64,000 nt of DNA from Sorghum bicolor (Eukaryota > Streptophyta > Magnoliopsida > Poales > Poaceae): the NCBI RefSeq assembly GCF_000003195.3, contig NC_012871.2:21830658-21894657 (forward strand). The letters run 5' to 3'. A program made the position numbers and the translations under genes. The first letter of the stretch is position 1; every line of letters starts with the position of its first letter. This document shows positions 19,912-31,487 of the stretch, piece after piece. The notes under the pieces are model-generated. The model was not told where the DNA came from. It worked only from the letters and a program-made list of their open reading frames with translations, and ran no database searches.

Positions 19912-22474
19912 AGCCGAACCATCCAATCTTTTTTTCTCCTCATTTTTGAAAGACCGAAAACGGCGACCAGGGGGTGAATGCGAGCTGCAAATTTTCTTTC
20001 GAAATATTTTTGGCCACTGTCCCAAATCACCACCAGACACAAGTGGGTATCCAAAAACTAAATTACTCAAGTTAACTGGTGACAAGAGCACTTAGAAAAA
20101 ATCCTCGCAGCGGTAAAAGATCAACGCAATAGACGGAATACGATTCGGAGCTCAAACGATTAAACTAAGCAAGAACCAAGAAAAACTTAGCTGGAAAAAG
20201 GACTAAAAAATATCAGAAAAAGTAAGCCTAAAGAACACAGAGAAAAACTGCAGGCAGCAATTTACACACACTGCAGTCAACTTCTAATCAAAACTTAGCA
20301 ATTTCACTGAAGCAAAAGCACACTCTTGTCCAATCAAAATTAGAGACTCAAAGCAAGTACGTACTACTGCTCTGGTTAACCAACACCTGATGGGGAGCAA
20401 CCAGACGAGGACGAACTAGTACCACTGCAGAAGCTTCCTGCATGCTGAAATAAAAACTACAATTGAAACACAAGCACTGCTGAAAACTGACGAACAACTC
20501 CAGTCAATCACCAAGGAACAAATCATCACCTGGATGAGCAGCTGGCCACAACAGATGAGCTCAGAAAAAAACTCAAAGCAAGCAGTACTGGGAGAGCTGA
20601 ACTCCACGATAGGAAGCAAGAAAAAAACTTGACCAATCAGAAAACAGAGGCTCAAAGACAGGAACGAACTGCTGCACTTGCGTGAGAGAACAAACGGCCA
20701 AATCGGCCTAGGCACCAGGCGCTGATTGAGTGCAGCACAGCAGCTCTCTAGCTTGGCCTCCAGAAGATGAACGCAGAAAACAAGAGCCAAGAGCAGGGGC
20801 TGCGCTGCTCAGGTTCCTGGCGACGCGTACCGAAGAGGGAGCGACATCAGGTCTGAACGTGGTGCCAAGAGCCCGAGGACGAGCGCTGCTTAGATGAGCT
20901 CGCACGGTGCTGGAGCACCGGCGCTGGTAGCGCTTGTGCCTGCGGCGAGCATCCACACAAGTTTCACACAGAACACAACAAAGCTGCTCAGAAAGGGGGA
21001 GCGCCCAAAAATCCGATGAAATTCGGATCAAAACTCCACGAAAGACTTTGCACAGATCAAATTCGACCTAGCACGAAGTCATCCCAAAAAATTATCGCCT
21101 GGAATTAATCCAAACTCTGGGAAAATTAAATCGTAGCTAAGAACGAAAAGGACAACAAGAGCACAGCACAGTGACACACGAAAATCACAGCAACAATTAT
21201 AGAATCCCGGAGGACAAAAAGAGAATTTGGGCCTCCTTTCTTATCTCACAAATCACAGCACAAAAACCATAAAAATTCAGATTTTTAGGCCCCTCATGAA
21301 CCCCTACGGGAGGAAGAAGAAACCCTACAGAATAATGGGAAATGAAGGTGAGGAGAGAAGTGAGGGAGATGGACGACTTCCCCTCATTATTTATTAGGTA
21401 TATTACACGTCTGCTCCTAAATATTTTTTAGAGCAAACTCCTAGCCAAGGGCACTATGGTCCAACTTGAGTTTCCTGATCCATTGGCTACCGCGTCTCCT
21501 CACTGGTAGCCTCGCTCTGAAGCGATCTCACCGATGCCGCCACGTGTCATCCGTCCGCATCAGGACCTCAGCCCGGGTTCTGAGACCCAAACCCGCAAAA
21601 CCTGCCTCTGATGGTTTTGAGGACAAACCATCAAACCTCCCGCGAGTAGCATAGCCCGTACGCGTCTCCCGCCGTGTACACTTGCGCTTGTTGATGTCCC
21701 ACGTGTCAGCCATCACGGCTGGCCACCCAGTCGTCTGGTCCGTCGGTCCAAGCCTTACGTCCATCCTTCACCGCAATTGGTCCATCAGCACGGCATACCC
21801 TACTTGACCTTCACCCGACCGTTGCCACCACATCCGGACTTCACACCTGCACATCACGAAGCCAAGAGACACCGTTTTCGACACATAACCCTGTGCCACG
21901 GGATCAGTAGAACCACCGAACCAACTACACACCAAAGTGTTGGCGTGTTAACAATCGTTCATCACACAACAAGGGTACACCACAATGGTTATTTAAAAAC
22001 CATGTGTTCATAATTTTTCTCTTTCTTCCTCTCCCTACAGAGTTGTGGTGGCGTGTGAGAGAGAGAAAAAACAAAATGAGAAGAGGAAAAGGATAATACA
22101 ATTACGGAGTTATAGCTAGACAACTACGTAGAGATGCCTAAGTGTTAAATTTCCTATGTTGTGACGCTCAGCAACCAGATGCTCGATCGTAGTTCCCCCT
22201 AGACAAAGATAGCCACAATCCCAACCAAACAAAGTCGAGACAACCTCCAAATAAGGATCCAAATCCAACCCAAATAATTTTGGCTAGGGTTACATACAAA
22301 CAGCTCCTCAGTCATTTGCAATTCAAAATTTAGGCTTGCCTCTCCGGCTCTCTGTCCTCGTCCTCCTGCCGCTCATGGCCTCTAACCGCTGCAACGATTA
22401 GACCATCTCTAACTCTCACGTGGCTGCAAGGAGGTGCGTGTGCTGACTACTGGCTGCTGTGCGGTAGTGCCTTC
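19912..22474. other. Unclassified non-coding sequence, possibly an old LTR or leader
   Basis: No convincing protein is encoded on either strand. The segment near 19965 (GACCAGGGGGTGAATG) resembles a motif I associate with long grass LTRs. The stretch 20100-21300 is rich in A and CAA/AAG runs with Gln/Ser/Cys-rich chance frames. From about 21430 to 21800 it is GC-richer, and near 22055-22075 there is a GAGA-rich tract. I could not find two matching LTR ends or a target duplication, so no element is called. Confidence 0.4.
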
Positions 22475-22714
22475 GGCCTTGTTTAGTTGGTGAAAAATTT
22501 TAAGTTTGGCTACTATAATATTTTTATTTGTATTTGGTAATTATTATTCAATCATAGACTAACTAGCCTTAAAAGATTTGTCTCGCAAATTATATATAAA
22601 CTGTACAATTAGTTATTTTTTATCTATATTTAATACTCAATGCTTCGTCTAAAGATTCGATGTAATAAGAAATTTTAATTTTTTTAAAAATTTTATGGTG
22701 AACTGAACAAGGCC
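22475..22714. mobile_element. Tourist-type MITE, 240 bp
   Basis: The ends are inverted copies: GGCCTTGTTTAGTT at the left and AACTGAACAAGGCC at the right. The interior carries motifs seen in other copies here, such as TTCAATCATAGACTAACTAG and GTCTAAAGATTCGATGT. The flanks TTC and TTG only approximate a 3-bp target duplication. No coding capacity. Confidence 0.8.
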
Positions 22715-22807
22715 TTGGACGAGCTGGCCGCGGAATGGCTGCATCGTCACGAATTGCAGGGGCGGCACGACGCTGCCAGCCAGGCCCAGGGAGCCAAGAG
22801 CCCAAGA

Positions 22808-23682
22808 GGCCGCTGCCGCACTTTTTTTCTAAGAAAAAAAGTCTACTTTTTTCTTTTAATTTTCATAAAAATTCACTTTTTCTACTTTAACTTCAAAATC
22901 GGGTAAATCATCTCCCTCAACTTTTCAAACCGTGCATTTTATCTCCTAGGAGCGGTTTGGAAAGCGGTTTTGCTACACCGAATAGTGGTTTTGCTACAGT
23001 AACGGTGGTTTTGTTTTTTTAATTATTTCGGCAGAATCTTTAAAAAATCATAATAAATCAGAGAAAAATCATAAAATGGAAAATCCAATTTTTTGGACTC
23101 CACATAAGTAGATCTACGTAGTAAACACATAATATGGTATGCTTTAGTACAAACTTTTTGATATAAAGGTTTTGTCCTTTATTTATTTGTTTATTTGGCT
23201 GAATCTTTGAAAAATCATAGTAAATCATAGTAAATCATAAAATAGAAAATTTAATTTTCTTAGACTCCACATGAGTATATATACATAAAAAATAAAAAGA
23301 AAAGGACAAAACCTTTATAGCAAAAACTTTGTACTAAAGCATACCATATTATATATTCATTGTGTAGATCTACTTATGTGGAGTCCAACAAAATTGGATT
23401 TTATATTTTCTGATTTTTTTCTGTGATTTACTATGATTTTTCAAATATTCAGCCGAAATAATTAAAAAAGATAAAGATTAAACCACTATCACTGTAGCAA
23501 CCCACTATTCCATGTAGCAAAAAACGTCTTCGAAACCATTTTAGGGAGGTAAAATACACAGTTTAAAAAGTTGAAGAAGGTAGTTTGTCTGTTTTAGAGT
23601 TGAGGGAAAAAAAGTGGACTTTCGTAAAAATTGAGAAGGAAAATATACTTTTTCCTTTTGAGAGGGGCCGTTGCCGCACTTT
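22808..23682. mobile_element. Foldback element, about 840 bp, with flanking 17-bp direct repeat
   Basis: The two halves are diverged inverted copies. TCCCTCAACTTTTCAAACCG near 22911 pairs with sequence near 23565, and the GGACTCCACATAAGTAGATC segment near 23096 pairs with its reverse complement near 23370. The ends carry A/G-rich AAGAAAAAAAGT inverted repeats. GGCCGCTGCCGCACTTT at 22808-22824 and a copy with one change at 23666-23682 flank it. The length of that direct repeat is larger than the 9 bp usual for Mutator-like elements. It shares its arms with the foldback element at 55871. Confidence 0.7.
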
Positions 23683-24077
23683 GCTAGGCCACTGGATACC
23701 GGACCGCCAATTCCTATCCCCCAGCATGGTTGGGCTACTAGGGCTCCGGCCCAATTATCAAAACAAAAAAAAAAGAAAAAACTACCCCAGGCTAGTGGCA
23801 AGTGCCCGCCTATCGCCGATGCTGCTGCTATGCTATACATTTAGGCTTTTTTTTTAAGTTTCAAAAAGTTTTTAGATTTAATAATTATTGTCCAATTATG
23901 AATTAATTTGGTTTAAAAGATTTATTTTGCAATTTATAAGAAAACTATATAATTACTTTTTGTTTTGTCTCTACTTAATCTTTCCCTACTACTTAATTAC
24001 AAAAATTTGAGTCTGCCTGCAGAAATCTTCTACCTACCCCCTCCGTCCGTCTCGGTTATATTCAAATAAGGAGTATG

Positions 24078-26415
24078 TTTATTCTTTATTTTTTTTATCT
24101 ATCTTTAATAATAAAAAAATAAATTTTCGGATGTTTTTTTCATCCAGCCCATTCAATTGGATCGAACTGTCCGCTTCACTCTCTCACGTCCGGCCCACTC
24201 CCATTCACGTCGCTCCGTCGCACCGATAGAAAAAACATCGTCTCCACGCATCGTTTCTGTCGCTCCTCCCATCTGCTGCAACACCGCTAATCCACCCCCC
24301 GCCGCTTCCATGGAGCCGCTCTCCTCCTGCGTGTCGCTGCTACCACGCATGACTCTCGGCAGTCGGAGCTCATCGTTCGCAGCCCGGGCTCCCCACGCTG
24401 TCGAGGCACGCATCTTTCTCTCGCGCCGGCACAACACGCAGGGCCATCTCGGCCTCCCGGCGGCCGGTTTCTGGCGCTCGTCGTCCCTCTCCTAGCAGTC
24501 TCCCCCGCCTTGGTGGCGTCGCCGCCACTTGCCGGACATCGCACACTGGATTCTCGCACCAGCGCACATCCCATCCATGAGTAGGGCCACGTCCACCTCC
24601 GCCACGTTCTTTCGAGAAGCCGATGACGCCGCCGACGTGGTGGCCACGGGCGCTGGTCTCCTACGGCGGTCGAGGTAGTGCCACAAGAGGATCCAGCCAG
24701 CCAGCAGCTTGGATTTGGACACCAGCGTTGGTCTTCATGGTAAGTTCGACATGAAGTCATGTTCGACGCAAACTTCTCCATTTTTTCCATAATAATGTGT
24801 TCGCTACAGGTTTCCTCTTTTGCCTTCTTATTCTCCTTATATAATAGCCCACAAATCTTGTTAAAAATATTAATCTTTGTGCACAGTGAAGTCTCTGCAT
24901 CGTGAACCCAATCTTGCCAACTTTTAATCTTGATCTCGACAGATTGGAATTGACAACAGGGAATCGAAAGACGAATTCGAGGAGAAGCAACTGTCCATGG
25001 AGAAAAAGGTTTTAGAGAAGAACAGTGATATGACCACGCCACCAAGCAAGATTTCACAAGCTCCAAGTCAAGCTACACCCACTCAAGTTTCACCTACACC
25101 GACACCAGCCCAAGTCATCGATTGACCGATTACACGTAGTCGTGCAAAGAAGCTACAACAAGAGGTCCACGCGCTACTTTGTGAGATTCATTTTAACATT
25201 AATGAGAATTATATACTATCTAAGTATTGTACCTTGATTGTACTCAGGTATATAGAAGAAGAGAAGGATGAATCGGACCCTGAAGAACGGACCAATGCAA
25301 GTTCCAGAAGAAGTCAAAAACGGACCAGTGGAAGTCAAAAACGGACCAGTGCAAAGAAATCTTCATAACTTTTAACTCACAAAAGCTATGAAGGTCTATG
25401 AGCACTTGTTGGAAAGCTTGACGAGTCTACTTTCCAATGAATCTGGTGGTGACCAGTTTGGATACTCCATATTGCCTGCAGACTAGAATTAGTATAGACT
25501 GCTCAGAAGATCAACAGTCTATCGTGACAGAATGTTGGTACAACTTGCCAAGTAAACCTGTACCAATCTACAATGTTTCGTGCTGGTTGGCATACATTGC
25601 TGGAAAACCCTTTGAGTCTAGTTTCATACTCAAGAAACGGTTCATCATTTGGACTTTCCAATAAAAAGTTATGGTCAGTTTATTGGAAACTGCTCTGGAG
25701 GCCAGCAGTCACGCGAAGCCACTTTGGGAATCCATTTCGAGAGGACCTTTCACATTGCCTTCCCTCAGAAACTCTATTTCGTTCTCATACCTATCTAGCA
25801 GGGCTGTTGCTAGTATAAATACTCTCTAAGACTCATTGTAATGTAAGACTTTTGATAATTGAAATACAGAACCCCTTTTGTTTAGCTGTGTGCTAGCAAA
25901 TATTCAGAGAGTGATCTCTACCCCTTGCTCTTGTGATTTCCTCGCGGGATTACATAGGCGGCGACTTCATCCGCTCCCAACTGGTGCTCCTACTCCCTTC
26001 AACGTATTCCTTGATTGATTGTAGGTTGTGTTGGTTGGTTCTTTGAGAGAGTGGTTGGGCGAATCCTCGATTCAGGTTGCCGGTTAAAGACAGTGGTTGG
26101 CTTCGAGTTTTATTTGTCAGGTTGCACTAGTTATCGCTGCTTGCAGCAAGTTATCCGGCTGTTCTTCAGCTAGTTATCGGTGTTCTTCCTACATCGTGAA
26201 GATCGAGACAATGTGTCGCATCAAACAGATAAATTTGTTCTGTGCTTTTCATCTTTTATTGTGGATCTTAGCTGGGTTTTCAAATTGTGATACGTCACAA
26301 CCAAGTTATATATTCTTGTTATTACTAAACTCTAAGGCTTGCAAGTTGAAAATTTTTGTATCGACTCTGTGGATATGACTCCGTGCATATGACTGAAAAA
26401 TTTAGTATGCAACTC
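24078..26415. repeat. First copy of a 1,135-bp tandem duplication inside the Helitron (interrupted by a solo LTR)
   Basis: 24078-25025 matches 26416-27363, and 26229-26415 matches 27364-27550. Without the solo LTR and one AACAG, the first copy is 1,135 bp, the same as the second. It holds a GC-rich block (about 24170-24740) with long but non-matching frames on both strands and a second AT-rich block, perhaps parts of another captured gene. I do not recognise a protein in it. Confidence 0.85.
25026..26223 (+). mobile_element. Solo LTR of a Ty3/gypsy (chromovirus-like) element, 1,198 bp
   Basis: The insertion starts TGATATGACC and ends GTGTCGCATCA, with AACAG on both sides (25021-25025 and 26224-26228). 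The second copy of the Helitron duplication shows the empty site with a single AACAG. A TATAAATACTC motif near 25817 and the CTACATCGTGAAGATCGAGA motif near 26189 fit promoter and U5 parts of gypsy LTRs. The first 300 bases read like the C-terminal end of a polyprotein (PITRSRAKKLQQEV), so the coding region of the parent may overlap its LTR. No internal region or second LTR is present. Confidence 0.85.
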
Positions 26416-27550
26416 TTTATTCTTTATTTTTTTATCTATCCTTAATAATAAAAAAACAAATTTTCTGATGTTTTTTTCATCCAGCCCATTCAATTGGATC
26501 CAACTGTCCGCTTCACTCTCTCACGTCCGGCCCACTCCAGGCCCATTCACGTCTCACCGATAAAAAAAACATCGTCTCCATGCATCGTTTCCGTCGCTCC
26601 TCCCATCTGCTGCAACGCCGCTAATCCACCCCCCGCCGCTTCCCTGGAGCCGCTCTCCTCCTGCGTGTCGCTGCTACCACGCATGACTCTCGGCAGTCGG
26701 AGCTCATCGTTCGCAGCCTGGGCTCCCCATGCTGTCGAGGCACTGCCGCATCTTTCTCTCGCGCCGGCACAACACGCAGGGCCATCTCGGCCTCCCGGCG
26801 GCCGATTTCTGGCGCTCGTCGTCCCTCGCCTAGCCGTCTCCCCCTCCTTGGTGGCGTCGCCGCCACTTGCTGGACATCACACACTGGATTCTCGCACCAG
26901 CGCAAATCCCATCCATGTGTGGGGCCACGTCCACCTCCGCCATGTTCTTTCGATAAGCCGATGACGCCGCCGACGTGGTGGCCACGGGCGCTGGTCTCCT
27001 ACGGCAGTGGAGGTAGTGCCACAAGAGGATACAGCCAGCCAGCGGCGTGGATTGGGACACCAGCGTTGGTCTCCATGGTAAGTTCGACATGAACTCATGT
27101 TCGACGCAAACTTCTCCATTTTTTCCAGAATAATGTGTTCGCTACAGGTTTCCTCTTTTGCCTTCTTATTCTCCTTATATAATAGCCCACAAATCTTGTT
27201 AAAAATATTAATCTTTGTGCACAGCGAAGTCTCTGCATCCTGAACCCAATCTTGCCAAGTTTTAATCTTGATCTCGACATATTGGAATTGACAACAGGGA
27301 ATCGAAAGACGAATTCGAGGAGAAGCAACTGTCCATGGGGAAAAAGGTTTTAGAGAAGAACAGGTAAATTTATTCTGTGCTTTTCATCTTTTATTGTGGA
27401 TCATAGCTGGGTTTTCAAATTGTGATATGTCAGAACCAAGTTATATATTCTTGTTATTACTAAACTGTAAGGCATGCAAGTTGAAAATTTTTGTATGGAC
27501 TCTGTGGATATGACTCCGTGCATATGACTGAAAAATTTAGTATGCAACTC
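26416..27550. repeat. Second copy of the Helitron tandem duplication
   Basis: This copy starts directly after the first copy ends (TATGCAACTC, then TTTATTCTTT). It keeps the uninterrupted site GAAGAACAGGTAAATTT at about 27355, where the first copy has the solo LTR. Small indels and point changes separate the copies, so the duplication is not very recent. Confidence 0.85.
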
Positions 27551-27912
27551 TGCACGAATACTAATTGACCCAATTAACCAGCAATTATGGATGAATTTTA
27601 GCATGTTTATTAAACAAAAAGAAGAATAAATATTGAGATGAGTGAATGACAGCTTGCGATTCTAAATTTATTTACCAGACAACTTGCATACCTAATGTAT
27701 GCATTGCACTTCTAGCGCCCATATATGAAATTTGTTTTCATCTTGCTCGATTTTGTCTAGGTTTTTATTTGCTGAAATCCATGGTTTATGTTTCTTATGT
27801 ATGCAAGAAACATATTATGTTTATCTCTTAATGTCTGATTGGAAGTTAGTTTTTTTGTGCTCCTTACATAATTGACTCCACCCATATTTGCATCTTTGTG
27901 ATTTCTACACAG

Positions 27913-28065
27913 TCAACCCATATTTGATGTTAATTATTTCAAGATTTCAATCCAAGGCCGGTGTGTTCGCCTCACCCAATCACATAGAAGCTGCTTTAAG
28001 GGATGTTCACATGAAGGCTCCTAATTCGCAGCAACTTATTGTGATTCTTCCAGATGTTACTGACG
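27913..28065 (+). pseudogene. Captured Argonaute exon fragment a (MID domain)
   Basis: The exon-like stretch lies between an acceptor CACAG (27908-27912) and a donor GTATGT (28066). It encodes HIEAALRDVHMKAPNSQQL followed by LIVILPD. This matches the MID-domain segment of plant Argonautes of the AGO1/5/10/18 group, where LLIVILPD is strongly conserved. In the intact protein, MID holds the 5' end of the guide small RNA. The fragment has no start codon context of its own and cannot make a working protein. The clade assignment is tentative. Confidence 0.75.
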
Positions 28066-28169
28066 GTATGTGCATCCTTGAAAAATTTGTGCTTCGGTTG
28101 TTATATGGAAATTAAAATTTATTCTATGCTTTATCAGGTTTCAGAGCAAAAATACAGTGCTTGAGTGAG

Positions 28170-28280
28170 CCTTTGTGCCTAATGAAATACCTTTTGTCTT
28201 AAGCCAACAATCATTTTTGGTGCCGATGCTATCCATCCTACAGCAGGAGAAGATTCCTCAGCTTTCATTACAGCTGTTAG
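28170..28280 (+). pseudogene. Captured Argonaute exon fragment b (start of PIWI domain)
   Basis: The plus strand encodes IIFGADAIHPTAGEDSSAF, matching the Argonaute PIWI motif IIFGADVTHP-x-GEDSS, in which the Asp is the first residue of the slicer catalytic set. Just upstream, EIPFVL matches the preceding conserved RIPFVS but in another frame, so about two bases have been lost. The middle part between MID and PIWI is missing. The donor after the exon is degenerate. Confidence 0.78.
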
Positions 28281-28428
28281 TTTCTTGTTCTCTGCTAACA
28301 AGAACAATTGTTTCATTCAAATGTTGTATGATTTTAAAAGTAAATTTCCTCCACATTTGAAGATTAACTCCCAATGCACGGAAATGTCATGACACACAGT
28401 AATGGAATAGATGCGCAACCTTTTGCAG

Positions 28429-28574
28429 GTGGTTGAATCCATGGAACGGCCACAAGTCATGACATATAAAGCTCTGGCCTCGGCACAAAAACATAGGGAG
28501 GAGATGATACATAATCTCTTATGGACTGGTACACATCTAGAGAAGGGCACTCCAGTAAATGGTAGAACGATAAG
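28429..28574 (+). pseudogene. Captured Argonaute exon fragment c (PIWI domain)
   Basis: This open stretch lies between TTTTGCAG (ending 28428) and GTAATT (28575). It encodes VVESMERPQVMTYKALASAQ followed by KHREEMIHNLLW. It follows the Argonaute order VVASMDWPEVTKYKALVSAQ-x-HREEII and ends at an R codon split as in the GGMIR exon boundary. The reading frame is open throughout. Fragments a, b and c are in the order and strand of an Argonaute gene, so the capture was of genomic DNA with introns. Confidence 0.78.
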
Positions 28575-28980
28575 GTAATTTGTATCATTTATGTTCATAA
28601 TTAGGTGGCATTGTTGTACATATATTACTTAGGAGTAGAATATATGTTGTAGTATAATTATAAATGGACTTGTACTCTGTGATGACCAAAAAACTCAGTG
28701 TTGTTTTAATTTGCTGGTTAAGGATGAGACGTGGATAATTAGCTAGGTGCCTAGGTGGTTGTATTGTAATACGATACAGGCATAACAGGATTATCACCAA
28801 CATTAACTTATATTATGGGTGCCATTGATGTCATGTACCATTCTCATGGTTGTTTCTTGTGAACATTTTATAATTTTTCTTCCGTTGTAACGCACGGGCA
28901 TTTTTGCTAGTGCTCTATATATGTGTCAAAAGATTTGATGTGATAGGTAAAAAAAATTAGATGGAGAACTAGACAAGGCC

Positions 28981-30926
28981 TTACACCTGCGGAGTGCCGA
29001 CAGCTGCTCTATATCTTTGACGAGCAATTAGCAATTGAGAGCGTGAATTATGATTCAGCATATATGTGATTCGTTGCTTGCACGAACCAAGTATTAGATC
29101 TTACTCCGTTCCAAAGTAATTGCATATAACTCAATACTTTTTAAAATTTAACAAATATTATTGACATTTGCATTTTTCTAACGTATTTATTATGAAAATA
29201 TATATTTACTATTAGTTAAATGATACTTATCGTAGATATTAGGGTAAGTCTATTTTTAGTCATCAAACTATCGCTCATGACTGCATTTTACCATTGGACT
29301 TGAATCAGCCACCCAACTATATACTGATACAATTATGTTTTGCCATCTACCTAGTTTTGTAGTGATTTTCACTGACATAACATGCACGTGGCACTAGGAC
29401 TCACTCGTCAGCTTCCACCTCACCTATTCTTTTCCTATTTTTCTCTACTCCTATCTCTCTTTTTGTCTTCTCCGCAAAAGAGCAGAGCACCTCACATGCT
29501 GCCACCCCAAGCAAATTACCATTGCAAATGATGATCCCATCGGCCATCGTTTGACTTCTGACACCTAAGCATGGCTAAAAGGCGTCGACTAAATTTAACC
29601 TACACATGCTAGTGAGGTGTCAAGAAAGATAATTCAATTTCAAGGCAAGCATGCACAAATTGGTAATCAAACATATCCTAGTAACTCAATGCACAACTGT
29701 TAAGACTCAAAGATGTAAAACTTGCAATTAACAAGGATCGGGTTGAATGCTCCGAGCTTGCCTGTATTAATTTGTAACTCAGGCTCTTTAGAGGTACCAT
29801 ATACAAACCCTGTTGTTGTATACAAATTTAGGTTTTTGTAATTTTCACATGTAATAATTATTTTCCATGAATCACAGGCACACATTACTAAATGTGAAAA
29901 TTATCCATGTCATTATTGAATCCATTCAAGTATTTATAAAGCATTTAACAAGGAGAAACACATTTAAACCAATAGCAAGCTATACTCCAAACAGTGTCAA
30001 ACATTTTGCTAAGGCAAATATAAGCAAGATTAAGGTACACAAAAAAATAGCATTTTTGGATGTATATTTTAGCCAATCGAAATTGTACAACATATAACAT
30101 TTAATGAATTTCTCATATAACAGAAGAGCAGTTTTGGTGAATTTATCATTTTATCATATGGAGCATGGCAAGACAAAACTAACAACACTAGATTCGCTAT
30201 TTTTTAGATTTTTATATGATTTACTACTCAATCGACAAGTTATGCTTAGATTTAATCAATTTCTAAAATACCTAAACAATTTTTAAAGTACCCAAATTTG
30301 ATTTGGCCAAACATTTCCCACTGCAGCCTAATCTAGCCCAAGGTGACGAGGTCAGTATGTACAACTTCCTTGTGACTAGGCACATGCATCTATGGGGTTA
30401 AAGGCAAGGACTAGGGCCAAAATTGAGCTCAGCCATAGTCATGGCAGCATGACAACGCAAAGCTCCTCGGGTGAGTGGTGGATTCTCACTTCTAATGCGA
30501 TCGACCTAACTTGGGTGACCTCACCTTGACTTGAGGGCTCTCAGAAATATAGCGGTGACTACGATGTTTGGGCTACCATTGACGAGGACAGAGACGACAG
30601 TGTGAACCGGCGGCGGGCAGTGTTCTAGCAGTCCCTATATTAGAAACATAATGAGAGCTACATGGTGAGCATCACGAAACCAAGAGAAATTTATCACAAG
30701 AGAATAGACCAGAGAGAGAGATCCACCATAGCGAGCTAGTGAGATGCTTGCGGCGAAGATGGCGAACGACTCTATGCTCAAGATGATGGTTTGACATGAT
30801 GGCTTCACTACAACTATCTAGGGAGCATGACAAGGGTGAGGCGGAGCTAGTGGTGCAAGGAATTTGGCGGAGGGCTCATGACAGTGGTGAATTTGATAGC
30901 GAAGTGGTGGTTGTAGGCGCTGGGGG
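28981..30926. other. Intergenic sequence without a recognisable gene
   Basis: AT-rich, with only short chance frames. Near 29250-29345 there is a pattern (GGGTAAGTCTATTTTTAGTC, then CCATTGGACTTGAATC) like the terminal repeat of Mutator-type MITEs in this window, but I found no partner end. From about 30330 to 30920 the sequence is GC-richer and may be an old gene or element remnant. No protein was recognised. Confidence 0.4.
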
Positions 30927-31487
30927 AATGTAACACCCTAGACCGTTAGAAAGCCTGTAGTAGTTGTGTTGTTGGCCCATGTGGCTCACGTGGCATATGT
31001 GGAGGTATAGTTGGTGGGTTAGTACTACCTTGAAAGTCTAGGAGGGTGTGAGCCAGCTTATAAGCCTTGTTGTTCCAAACATAGCACCTTCGAGTTAACA
31101 CTTTTACACGAAGCGAGGACAAAAGTGTAAGAGAGGTGCTACATGTATGCAGGCCCATTCCACGTGTAGAGCTAGGCCATATAAGTAGTTTTGGAGGGGG
31201 GTGTTACAAATAGTATTTGGAGCATCAACCCTTGCTACATGTTGCCCGTAGAGGGGTGTAACAAGGGGTGGTCCTAGACATCTACTACATATATGTGGTG
31301 AGCTGCTGAGGGCATTAGCCCTTAAGGGGTGAATGTAACACCAGTTGTAGTTGGTGGCTTTAATACCACCTTGGATGTCTAGGAGGGTGAGGGCCAACTT
31401 ATTCGCCTTGTTGTTCCAAGCATAGCACCTCCGCATTAACCCTTTTACAAAAAGCAAGGACAAACGTTTAAGAGAGGTGCTAAGTGT

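Larger units (their letters stand above)
23979..28910 (+). mobile_element. Non-autonomous Helitron, 4,932 bp, carrying Argonaute exon fragments
   Basis: The element begins TCTTTCCCTACTAC and ends GCACGGGCATTTTTGCTAG, with host A on the left and T on the right. This is the Helitron pattern of insertion between A and T without target duplication. A short stem, CCGT pairing with ACGG, lies about 10 bases before the CTAG end. The MITE it interrupts is continuous when the element is removed, which fixes both ends. It encodes no Rep/helicase. It carries a 1,135-bp tandem duplication, a solo LTR in the first copy, and three Argonaute exon fragments on its plus strand. Confidence 0.85.
23844..28980. 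mobile_element. Tourist-type MITE split by a Helitron
   Basis: The left part, 23844-23978, contains TAATTATTGTCCAATTATG and related MITE motifs and stops at CTACTTAA. The right part, 28911-28980, resumes with TGCTCTATATATGTGTC and ends AACTAGACAAGGCC. Joined, the two parts follow the internal order of the other MITEs in the window. TTA flanks both outer ends (23841-23843 and 28981-28983), the expected 3-bp duplication. Confidence 0.8.

Noticed and set aside
20416..21031. Minus-strand frames suggesting a Cys/Ser-rich protein
   Set aside because: They lack any recognised domain, and the region otherwise looks like non-coding LTR or leader sequence.
24287..25066. A long open frame of 259 codons on the minus strand within the Helitron
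   Set aside because: It crosses the solo LTR boundary and the GC-rich block and has low-complexity Arg/Pro-rich content. The duplicate copy breaks the frame differently. I could not match any family.
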